Assembly (NCBI GenBank): GCA_904420085.1
Contig: CAJFUA010000057.1
Coordinates: 1 to 42,466, forward strand
Reading direction: 5' to 3'
Source: an uncultured Eubacterium sp.
GTDB taxonomy: Bacteria; Bacillota; Clostridia; Lachnospirales; Lachnospiraceae
DNA: 42,466 nucleotides
A model generated the notes under the pieces. It had not been told where the DNA came from. It saw only the letters and a program-made list of their open reading frames with translations, and ran no database searches. Shown here piece after piece: positions 31,801-37,451 of this stretch; the stretch's first letter is position 1, and every line of letters begins with the position of its first letter. The position numbers and the translations under genes were made by a program.

Positions 31801-31891
31801 CAGAAAAGAGATGGAAAAACAAAGACTGGCAAGGGAATACGAGAAAACCCAGACACAGAATATTAAGAAAAATAATGAAGAAATTGATTAG
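28802..31891 (+). CDS. MobP2-type relaxase fused to Sel1-like repeats
   Basis: 1029 residues from ATG 28802 (GGAGG 5 bases upstream; a TTG start overlapping the ribosome site is unlikely). The N-terminus INAGCVVVTKFCKPGEKQFTGYINYIDR and the histidine motif HLNTGNVHIHIAITEP (H153, H155) identify a MobP2-class relaxase that nicks oriT and pilots the strand. A linker (367-411) holds three in-frame 15-residue repeats LGVIRDPLPEDEEKS, each encoding a palindrome copy. From about 455 to 985 there are about ten Sel1-like repeats (for example YYAYRIGKQYYYGQGTEENY, AFYWYEKAEECGNEFASYQL), a helical protein-protein scaffold. A basic tail ends the protein. Its stop codon lies within another palindrome. 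Confidence 0.85.
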   Translation: MGKINAGCVVVTKFCKPGEKQFTGYINYIDRDEAVRNEATAEYNLYQEYMGNPQKTTGLFVKDKDNLTSEEKKELKNIFKEAQKNESLMWQTVISFDNRWLENNGLYDSKTKILDEQRLHSITKSAITKMLHNESLDNAVWSAAMHLNTGNVHIHIAITEPIPMREQKKYTQYDEVIKDGKKYEFPILDKQGNPVKKIEYKGRFKQSSIEICKREVVNQIINEKENNLKINKIIRESIVRQKQSFAEDKKMQKAFEELYRNMPKCKKNMWNYNNSIMTKVRPMIDRLSDMYINEYHAEDFEMLKGSLENQEIVYQESYGNSGKSYTKGKMQDLYARLGNAILKEIREYDTNIKKLEEKHIDITEMELGVIRDPLPEDEEKSLGVIRDPLPEDEEKSLGVIRDLLPEDEEEPEEYLEQKLEEKGIHCRWSKIYKTAKALIYEEEKDYVTAKELLEDEHFVGNVLATYDLGDMYKYGRGCEINSEIAQQYYNVALNHFEYLYENQETTQQREKHYKQGKKRKEKDEYDIRSYYAYRIGKQYYYGQGTEENYEKARNWFETSGTKYAKYNLGKMAYYGQGEEKNFDKAFDYFISLSKQESEEDEKDFNAYACYKSASMIENNEVEYDEEDYGTLYERALNAFLGMKQDDNLQYRIGMMYLQGKGTNVDEKLGEEYLEKSAEAGNVFSKYQLSQIYLERDNQEEVLKAVEYLTGAATKGENVTAMYSLGNVYSSDREYIHDIDKAFYWYEKAEECGNEFASYQLGRLYLQEENISKAIEYFNKCENKFAYYSLGKIYMDQELDNGQFYDINKSIDCFVKADEEGLEYATYQLGNIYADDKYGMKDMEKAVFWYEKAEKQENELASYKQGKIFLEQGKNKEAVEKFDKCTDNSYALYFKGKLYLDKESGIFDFNKGISSMLASAQMNNSYAQMYIGIMYIKGELIKRDIDKAKNWLERAEENGNDIAGEIRLNLDNNRYIRHRKQFAIGKNFILGMAARSIRDMTRKEMEKQRLAREYEKTQTQNIKKNNEEID
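29903..29920. repeat. Palindrome copy 4, inside relaxase gene (TACG spacer)
   Basis: GGGGTCA, TACG, TGACCCC, read in frame as the Gly-Val-Ile-Arg-Asp-Pro part of the first 15-residue repeat. Confidence 0.95.
29948..29965. repeat. Palindrome copy 5, inside relaxase gene (TACG spacer)
   Basis: Identical to copy 4, exactly 45 bp downstream, in the second 15-residue repeat. Confidence 0.95.
29993..30010. repeat. Palindrome copy 6, inside relaxase gene (TACG spacer, one mismatch)
   Basis: Exactly 45 bp after copy 5; the right arm reads TGACCTC, turning Pro into Leu in the third repeat. Confidence 0.9.
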
Positions 31892-31911
31892 GGGTCATAC
31901 GTGACCCCTAA
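31888..31911. repeat. Palindrome copy 7, at the relaxase stop (TACG spacer)
   Basis: TTAGGGGTCA, TACG, TGACCCCTAA. The TAG stop of the relaxase (31889-31891) is part of the left arm. Confidence 0.95.
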
Positions 31912-31927
31912 ATTTATTTGAAATAAG

Positions 31928-31956
31928 TTGACAAAATTTCATAAAAGAACTATTAT
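31928..31956 (+). promoter_or_regulatory. parA promoter with overlapping operator-like dyad
   Basis: TTGACA (31928-31933), 17-bp spacer, TATTAT (31951-31956). A perfect 11-bp inverted repeat CTATTATGTAA / TTACATAATAG (31950-31960, 31967-31977) covers the -10 region, and palindrome copies 7 and 8 flank the promoter with centres 96 bp apart. Confidence 0.85.
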
Positions 31957-31983
31957 GTAATAAATGTTACATAATAGTAAAAG

Positions 31984-32007
31984 TTAGGGGTCACGTATGA
32001 CCCCTAA
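31984..32007. repeat. Palindrome copy 8 (CGTA spacer), upstream of parA
   Basis: TTAGGGGTCA, CGTA, TGACCCCTAA; ends 20 bases before the parA ATG, ahead of AAAGGAG. Confidence 0.95.
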
Positions 32008-32027
32008 AGAAGAAAGGAGCAGAAAAC

Positions 32028-32861
32028 ATGAAAACAATCGTATTTTTAAACAATAAAGGTGGAGTGGGAAAAACAGCCAGCGTGACAACCATAGCGCATA
32101 TGCTGTCTGCTGTTCACGGAAAAAAAGTTCTTCTTGTTGATTTAGATCCTCAGATGAACAGCAGCATGATGTACAGTGATATTGATTTTATCAATATATT
32201 CCGGGATGTATACAGCGGAAGACAGAAAAGGATCCGTCAAAGTGTGGAAACGCTGTTTCTTGAAAAAAATGCAGATATACACGACTGTATTGTACATACG
32301 GATTATGAAAATTTGGATATTATTCCAAGCTGTCTGACATTATCGGAAGTTGAAGAATTAATGAAAGCAGATGTAATGACACCACAACAGTTTAAATTAC
32401 AGAAACATTTAAAAAACGTGCAAAACGAGTATGATTATTGTATAATAGACACTAGTCCTTCTATTTCCATAATCAATATCAATGGTCTTGTTGCAGCGGA
32501 TGAGTTATACATTCCCCTGCGGTGTGATGGAGGCTCATTGTTGGGAGTAGCTATCATAATGAATATTTATCATACCGTTGCTGAGTATAATCCGAAATTG
32601 AAAATCGGGGGGATGTTTTTTACCCAATGGAACGGAAGAAAAAATGTATCCAAAACAGTATATTCTCTACTTCAGGATACATTTGGGGAATATATTATTC
32701 CAATTACAGTCAGTACAAGCAAAAATATTGAGGAATGCAGTCTGATGCAGCTTCCTCTCTTAGCCTATGACAATGGAAAAAATAAGAGCAGGGTTACAGA
32801 GGATTATCTGAAACTTACGGAATACATTTTATCGAAAGAAATACAGACGGACAGAAAATAA
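32028..32861 (+). CDS. parA: ParA-type partition ATPase
   Basis: 277 residues. It has the deviant Walker A motif NKGGVGKTAS (K10, K15), VLLVDLDPQMNSS (Walker A') and YDYCIIDTSPSISI (Walker B). No N-terminal helix-turn-helix is present, so it is a type Ib/chromosomal-like ParA and should not bind its own operator through that domain. Together with parB downstream it would segregate or stabilise the element while it is circular. The gene has its own promoter with an operator-like dyad and a palindrome copy before the ribosome site. Confidence 0.93.
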   Translation: MKTIVFLNNKGGVGKTASVTTIAHMLSAVHGKKVLLVDLDPQMNSSMMYSDIDFINIFRDVYSGRQKRIRQSVETLFLEKNADIHDCIVHTDYENLDIIPSCLTLSEVEELMKADVMTPQQFKLQKHLKNVQNEYDYCIIDTSPSISIININGLVAADELYIPLRCDGGSLLGVAIIMNIYHTVAEYNPKLKIGGMFFTQWNGRKNVSKTVYSLLQDTFGEYIIPITVSTSKNIEECSLMQLPLLAYDNGKNKSRVTEDYLKLTEYILSKEIQTDRK

Positions 32862-32874
32862 TGACTTAAGTAAA

Positions 32875-32888
32875 TTTATGTACATAAA
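32875..32888. repeat. 14-bp palindrome in the parA-parB gap
   Basis: TTTATGTACATAAA, sharing the TTATGTA half-site with the dyads at the parA and mobilisation promoters. Confidence 0.7.
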
Positions 32889-32924
32889 GCATTGGTGTAA
32901 ATAAAAAATGAGAAAACAGGTTGG

Positions 32925-32942
32925 GGGGTCACGAATGACCCC
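32925..32942. repeat. Palindrome copy 9 (CGAA spacer), upstream of parB
   Basis: GGGGTCA, CGAA, TGACCCC within a longer GTTGGGGGG / CCCCCAAC arm pair; ends 20 bases before the parB ATG. Confidence 0.93.
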
Positions 32943-32962
32943 CAACTGGAAAGGAATATAAA

Positions 32963-33976
32963 ATGGGAAAATTTAATGTGAAATCCATTAAAGGATATGA
33001 AGAAAATCAAGGGTTACAAATTCAGTCTGAACAGAATGGAGAAACGAAACTAAAGCTGGGTGCAGGGCTATTATCAGATGTTTCGAAGAGTACCATCAAA
33101 ATGGAAGTGACACATATTGAAAGGGAAAAAATTGAAAAGAATCCAAAAAATAAATACAGCATTAAAGGAATAGAATCACTGAAAGAATCCATAAGAGTAT
33201 ATGGTCTGTCTGAACCGCTTGAAGTAAAAGAATTACCGGATGGAAGATATATGCTACTGGGAGGAGAACGAAGAATAACAGCGATTGATGAACTGATTGA
33301 AGATGAAAGTGTAAAAGACTGGAACGAATATACACTTATTCCCTGTGTAGTTAAAGACTTGGACGATATCAATATAGAATTGTCTGAAGAGAATAAGGAA
33401 AAGTTTGCAATTTTAACCACAAATAAAGAATCAAGAAAATATACGGAAGCAGACAAATATTACGAAATACAGGCATGGAAAGAAATCATCGGCGAATTAA
33501 GAAAAAATGGAGTTGATACATTTACAACAGCCGATGAAGACGGAGAGGAAAAAACAGTACAGATTAAAGGAGAGAAAACCAGGGAGATTCTTGCAAAGAC
33601 GACAGGAATGTCAAGAGGACAGATTAATAAATATGAGGCAGTTGACAAAAACGCTACAGAAGACATAAAAAATGCACTCTTAAATGACAGGCTGTCAGTG
33701 GCAGCTGCGGCCAAAGCCTCAAAAGAACTGACAAAGGAAGAACAGGATAATCTGGCCAGAGCATCAGCAAGTGAAAAAATAACTGAAAAAGATGTGACTA
33801 AATTTAAGAAGACGGAATCCGGCAATAAAATTCTTACATTACAGGACTTTCGAAAAGATATAAAAGGAATACAGGCTCTGCTGAAAGATAAAGAGATAAA
33901 ACTTGACGAAAGCGAACTACGCTCTTACTATTTATATATAAATAAGATTGAGAAAATATTGGGAAGTCATACATGA
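32963..33976 (+). CDS. parB: ParB-type partition protein
   Basis: 337 residues, ATG 32963 after GGAAAGGA. The ParB/Srx N-terminal domain runs over residues 50-110 (NPKNKYSIKGIESLKESI, GLSEPLEVKELPDGRYMLLGGERRITAI), where GGERR is the CTP-binding box of ParB. A region of about 150-260 follows with DNA-binding helices (LAKTTGMSRGQINKYEAVDK, LSVAAAAKASKELT). ParB proteins bind parS palindromes, spread on DNA and work with ParA. The gene is flanked by palindrome copies that could be its binding sites; known parS is different (TGTTTCACGTGAAACA). Its stop codon lies in a degenerate copy of the palindrome. Confidence 0.9.
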   Translation: MGKFNVKSIKGYEENQGLQIQSEQNGETKLKLGAGLLSDVSKSTIKMEVTHIEREKIEKNPKNKYSIKGIESLKESIRVYGLSEPLEVKELPDGRYMLLGGERRITAIDELIEDESVKDWNEYTLIPCVVKDLDDINIELSEENKEKFAILTTNKESRKYTEADKYYEIQAWKEIIGELRKNGVDTFTTADEDGEEKTVQIKGEKTREILAKTTGMSRGQINKYEAVDKNATEDIKNALLNDRLSVAAAAKASKELTKEEQDNLARASASEKITEKDVTKFKKTESGNKILTLQDFRKDIKGIQALLKDKEIKLDESELRSYYLYINKIEKILGSHT

Positions 33977-33980
33977 CCAT
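33962..33980. repeat. Degenerate palindrome copy at the parB stop
   Basis: GGAAGTCA, TACA, TGACCAT: the inner GTCA/TGAC and spacer are kept but the G/C outer arm is lost. The TGA stop of parB is in the right arm, as in copies 1 and 7. Confidence 0.5.
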
Positions 33981-34009
33981 TTATCCTATAAAATGAATTA
34001 AAACAATTG

Positions 34010-34027
34010 GGGGGCACGAATGACCCC
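34010..34027. repeat. Palindrome copy 10 (CGAA spacer), upstream of the double-RHH gene
   Basis: GGGGGCA, CGAA, TGACCCC: one substitution (T to G) in the left arm. Ends 20 bases before the ATG, ahead of the GGGGAG ribosome site. Confidence 0.9.
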
Positions 34028-34047
34028 TAGAGGAAAGAGAGGGGAGA

Positions 34048-34425
34048 ATGGCAAAGAAAAGATTACATTCAGTATATATAACAAAGGGTCTATATGAGAT
34101 TATTTATTATTTAATGGAAAGAGAGGAAATTACAAAAATCGTGTTTGTAAGCAGGGCGATAAGATATTTTATGGCCGAAAAAAGAATCCTGGATTATCAA
34201 ACACTTATCAGGAAAAAATCAGACCCGGACTACATCAAAAGAGATAAACAGTTTGTGTTTCATATCGACCCGGAACTAAAACAGCAGGTGCTGGATTTCG
34301 CAGAGCAATATAATGAAACTCATGTTGAGCAGTGTAATCCGTCACAATGTTTTTTTCAGATTTTAGTGGAATACTGTGCATATCTTATACAGGCAAGACC
34401 GGACGGAATAGTCGATAATAAATAA
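34048..34425 (+). CDS. Putative double ribbon-helix-helix protein
   Basis: 125 residues; GGGGAG before ATG. Two similar strand-helix-helix stretches can be read: LHSVYITKGLYEIIYYLMER with KIVFVSRAIRYFM (3-45) and FVFHIDPELKQQVLDFAEQYNET with SQCFFQILVEYCAYL (68-113). It is the last gene of the par cluster and is followed by a terminator. It is a candidate regulator of the palindrome network, next to parB and behind its own palindrome copy. The RHH assignment is by pattern only. Confidence 0.55.
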   Translation: MAKKRLHSVYITKGLYEIIYYLMEREEITKIVFVSRAIRYFMAEKRILDYQTLIRKKSDPDYIKRDKQFVFHIDPELKQQVLDFAEQYNETHVEQCNPSQCFFQILVEYCAYLIQARPDGIVDNK

Positions 34426-34434
34426 AGCAAATAT

Positions 34435-34480
34435 AAATTAAGCGAGGAGATGTCAGAATGTCTTCGCTTAATTTTATTTA
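34435..34480 (+). terminator. Terminator of the par cluster
   Basis: Perfect stem AAATTAAGCGA / TCGCTTAATTT followed by a T-rich stretch. Confidence 0.8.
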
Positions 34481-34504
34481 ACACAAAAGAATAGGGGAAA
34501 ATCA

Positions 34505-35578
34505 ATGAAGAAGTCAAAAACAAAGAAGCCAGAAGAAAAACAGTACCGTCAGTTGGAATGGGAGGACCGACTGAAACTGGAGGCGTTATATAATGCCGGT
34601 CTGAAAGCTCCGGAAATAGGAAAACAGTTGGGGTTTCATCACAGTACAATATACAGAGAATTAGGAAGAGGCAGGACAACAAAAAGAAACGGCAATGACT
34701 GGTCAGAAACAGTAATATACAGCCCGGAGCTGGCACAAAGCAAAACTGAAAAAAAGAGAAAAGATCGCGGAAGAGATATGAAAATCGGAAATGATTATAA
34801 ATTTTTACGTTTTGTAGAAGATAAAATAATTAAAGAGAAATTTAGTCCGGCCGCAACACTTGCATACATCAAAAACAATGATTTATCCTTTGACACAGAA
34901 ATATGTCTTTCGACGTTATATAATTATATTAAAAAAGGCGTTTTCTTAAATATAACAATGGGAGAACTTCCATATAGAAAAAATCCAAAAGGTAAAAAGA
35001 AACAAAAAGTCCAGAAGCGATTACAAAAAGGCGAAAGTATCACGAAAAGACCGGTAGATATTGAAAGCAGAGAAGAATTGGGACACTGGGAAATGGATAC
35101 CGTAGTCGGAGCCCAAGGGAAAGGTAAATCCAGCATTCTTGTTTTAACTGAGCGGAAAACAAGAAATGAAATATTAGAAAAATTAAAAGAACATACAGCA
35201 GGGGAAGTTGTCAGAGCATTAGACCGGATAGAACGGAGAATAGGCGAAAAAGCATTCCGGGAAACTTTTAAAACAATAACCGTGGATAATGGTTCGGAGT
35301 TTTCGGATGTAGAGGGAATACAACGTAGCAGACGGAATAAAAAGAATAGAACAAAGGTATATTACTGCCATCCATACAGCAGTTATGAAAGAGGCAGCAA
35401 TGAAAATAATAATAAACTAGTTAGAAGATGGTATCCGAAAGGATCTATATTTGATGATGTAAAACCATCAGAAATAAAATGGGTAGAAAATTGGATGAAT
35501 GAATATCCGAGAGCCATTTTCAGCTGGAAGAGCGCAGATGAAGTTCTACAAGATGAACTTCGGAGGGCGCCTATGTAA
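34505..35578 (+). CDS. IS30-family DDE transposase
   Basis: 357 residues. The N-terminal HTH (WEDRLKLEALYNAGLKAPEIGKQLGFHHSTIYREL) is the IS30 type. The catalytic core gives HWEMDTVVG (D198), TVDNGSEF (D261) and GSNENNNKLVRRW (E300), so the DDE triad is intact. The gene is the last one of the element, 294 bp before the chromosomal gltX. No tyrosine or serine integrase is visible, so this could be the mobility enzyme of the whole element, as in ICE6013; alternatively it is a simple IS30 copy inserted near the end. I could not find convincing terminal inverted repeats close to the gene. Confidence 0.9.
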   Translation: MKKSKTKKPEEKQYRQLEWEDRLKLEALYNAGLKAPEIGKQLGFHHSTIYRELGRGRTTKRNGNDWSETVIYSPELAQSKTEKKRKDRGRDMKIGNDYKFLRFVEDKIIKEKFSPAATLAYIKNNDLSFDTEICLSTLYNYIKKGVFLNITMGELPYRKNPKGKKKQKVQKRLQKGESITKRPVDIESREELGHWEMDTVVGAQGKGKSSILVLTERKTRNEILEKLKEHTAGEVVRALDRIERRIGEKAFRETFKTITVDNGSEFSDVEGIQRSRRNKKNRTKVYYCHPYSSYERGSNENNNKLVRRWYPKGSIFDDVKPSEIKWVENWMNEYPRAIFSWKSADEVLQDELRRAPM

Positions 35579-35608
35579 CGGGCGATACAATTGAATAAAG
35601 ATTGATGA

Positions 35609-35636
35609 GGCTGTCAGAGATGATAGTCTGATTTTT
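35609..35636 (+). terminator. Terminator after the IS30-family transposase gene
   Basis: Stem GGCTGTCA / TGATAGTC with two G-T pairs, loop GAGA, followed by TTTTT. Confidence 0.65.
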
Positions 35637-35641
35637 ATGCC

Positions 35642-35671
35642 TTTTTCTAAATTATGGGTAATTTAGAAAAA
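35642..35671. repeat. 13-bp perfect inverted repeat near the element end
   Basis: TTTTTCTAAATTA, spacer TGGG, TAATTTAGAAAAA. It could be a bidirectional terminator or part of the element end. Confidence 0.8.
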
Positions 35672-35801
35672 TAATAGAACAATAAATTAATGAGAAAAGT
35701 TGACAAAAAAACATTTCAATATAGACTCTATAAGAGAAAAGGTGTTTTTCTGTGCGAAAAGACTTGACATTTTTGAAAGAACAATGAGAAGTGTCTTCTG
35801 C

Positions 35802-35830
35802 TTGCGAAATAGAGGGAAAAGAATTATAAT
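35802..35830 (+). promoter_or_regulatory. gltX promoter
   Basis: TTGCGA (35802-35807), 17-bp spacer, TATAAT (35825-35830), 42 bases before the gltX ATG. Other TTGACA boxes at 35700 and 35764 lack a well-placed -10. Confidence 0.65.
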
Positions 35831-35871
35831 ATATACGGCATTTTTGCCATTAAACACAGGAGGATTTTAAG

Positions 35872-37329
35872 ATGTCAAAAGTAAGAACAAGATTTGCACC
35901 CAGCCCGACGGGAAAAATGCATGTAGGAAATTTAAGAACAGCTCTTTATGAGTTTTTGATTGCAAAACATGCAGGTGGAGATTTTATTTTAAGAATAGAA
36001 GATACGGATCAGGAACGTTATGTGGAAGGAGCCGTGGATATTATCTACAGAACATTGGCGGCTACCGGCCTGGTGCATGACGAGGGACCGGACAAGGATA
36101 AAGGGTACGGACCGTACATTCAGAGTGAACGTCAGGCAACAGGAATTTACATGGAGTATGCAAAGAAATTAATTGAAAGCGGCGATGCATATTATTGTTT
36201 CTGTGATAAAGACAGGCTTGCCGGATTAAAGACCGCAGTAGGTGAGGATGGAAAAGAAATCACCATGTATGACAAGCACTGCCTGCATCTGTCAGAAGAG
36301 GAAATACAGGCGAATCTGGATGCGGGAAAACCTTATGTTATCCGTATGAATATGCCCACAGAAGGAACGACCACATTTGTGGATGAATTATATGGAGAAA
36401 TTACCGTAGAAAACAAAGAACTGGACGATATGATTCTTATCAAATCTGACGGTTATCCGACTTACAATTTTGCCAATGTAATCGATGATCATTTACAGGA
36501 GATTACCCATGTAGTCAGAGGAAACGAATATATTTCATCTTCTCCGAAATATCAGAGACTTTACGAAGCCTTCGGCTGGGAAGTTCCGAAATATGTACAT
36601 CTTCCGTTGATCACAGATGAAAATCACAAAAAGTTAAGTAAGCGTTCCGGCCATTCCTCCTATGAAGATCTGATCGAGCAGGGATTTCTGTCCGAAGCAA
36701 TCGTAAATTATATTGCACTTCTGGGATGGAGCCCGGAGGACAATCAGGAAATATTCACGCTGGATGAATTAATTGAAAACTTTGATTATCACAAAGTAAA
36801 TAAAAGTCCGTCTGTTTTTGACATTCAGAAACTGCGTTGGATGAACGGCGAATATATCAAGGCAATGGACAATGAGAAATTTTACGAGATGGCAGTTCCA
36901 TATGTTAAAGAAGTCATCAAAAAAGATTTAGACCTTCGCAAGATTATGGATATGGTAAAAACCCGTATCGAAGTATTCCCGGAAATCGGCGATATGATTG
37001 ATTTCTTTGAGGAACTTCCGGAATACAGCCCGGAAATGTACACGCATAAAAAAATGAAAACCAACAGTGAAAACTCCTTGGAAGTGTTACAGGAACTTCT
37101 TCCGATTTTAGAGGCTGCGGATGATTACTCTGCACAGGGACTTCATGATGTTGTCTTTGAATACATCGCGAAAAAAGAGTGCAAGAACGGACAGGCATTA
37201 TGGCCGCTTCGTACCGCGGTTTCAGGAAAACAGATGACACCGGCAGGAGCTTTTGAGATTATGGAAGTGATTGGTAAGGAGGAGAGTCTCTCCCGTATCA
37301 GAAAAGGAATTGAACTGTTGCAGGCGTAA
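35872..37329 (+). CDS. gltX: Glutamyl-tRNA synthetase
   Basis: 485 residues, a normal length for bacterial GltX. Class I signatures are intact: [18 protein letters not shown] (HVGN version of HIGH, residues 17-20) and KLSKR (254-258). It charges tRNA-Glu (and possibly tRNA-Gln, to be corrected by GatCAB, as in most Firmicutes) in the cytoplasm. The ATG follows ACAGGAGG. It is the first clearly chromosomal gene after the element and has its own promoter. GltX is the known target of HipA kinases, and a HipA-like kinase is encoded on the neighbouring element. Confidence 0.97.
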   Translation: MSKVRTRFAPSPTGKMHVGNLRTALYEFLIAKHAGGDFILRIEDTDQERYVEGAVDIIYRTLAATGLVHDEGPDKDKGYGPYIQSERQATGIYMEYAKKLIESGDAYYCFCDKDRLAGLKTAVGEDGKEITMYDKHCLHLSEEEIQANLDAGKPYVIRMNMPTEGTTTFVDELYGEITVENKELDDMILIKSDGYPTYNFANVIDDHLQEITHVVRGNEYISSSPKYQRLYEAFGWEVPKYVHLPLITDENHKKLSKRSGHSSYEDLIEQGFLSEAIVNYIALLGWSPEDNQEIFTLDELIENFDYHKVNKSPSVFDIQKLRWMNGEYIKAMDNEKFYEMAVPYVKEVIKKDLDLRKIMDMVKTRIEVFPEIGDMIDFFEELPEYSPEMYTHKKMKTNSENSLEVLQELLPILEAADDYSAQGLHDVVFEYIAKKECKNGQALWPLRTAVSGKQMTPAGAFEIMEVIGKEESLSRIRKGIELLQA

Positions 37330-37400
37330 AGTTAAAGCATTTACAGATAGAAAGTTAAAAAATTTACAGACAGAAAATTAAAACTAATTTACATCACACA
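37328..37400 (+). repeat. Three imperfect direct repeats of about 23 bp after gltX
   Basis: Units start AAAGTTAAAGCATTTACAGA, AAAGTTAAAAAATTTACAGA and AAAATTAAAACTAATTTACA. Each ends with TTTACA; the third TTTACA is the -35 box of the helicase promoter. Confidence 0.6.
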
Positions 37401-37416
37401 TGATATGTGATAATCT
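37388..37416 (+). promoter_or_regulatory. Helicase promoter with operator-like dyad in the spacer
   Basis: TTTACA (37388-37393), 17-bp spacer, TAATCT (37411-37416). The spacer contains the near-palindrome ATCACACATGATATGTGAT. Confidence 0.6.
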
Positions 37417-37451
37417 AATGGTGGAGAGAACACAACCGGAAAGGTTGTTGT

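Larger units (their letters stand above)
35579..35801. other. Element-chromosome junction zone
   Basis: Gene-free. It holds a terminator-like stem GGCTGTCA-GAGA-TGATAGTC with T-run (35609-35636) for the transposase gene and a perfect 13-bp inverted repeat TTTTTCTAAATTA / TAATTTAGAAAAA (35642-35671). The right end of the element should lie in this interval, but the exact boundary cannot be set without the left end or an empty site. Confidence 0.6.

Noticed and set aside
33022-33456. Long antisense reading frame opposite parB
   Set aside because: Ser/Phe/Leu-rich product without ribosome site, explained by the codon pattern of the parB strand.
28285-34027. GGGGTCA palindromes as transcription terminators
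   Set aside because: None is followed by a T-run, several stand between promoter and gene, and three are inside a gene.
34426-35801. Terminal inverted repeats of an isolated IS30 copy
   Set aside because: I found no matching inverted ends on both sides of the transposase gene by eye; the dyad at 35642 is self-complementary and has no partner upstream.
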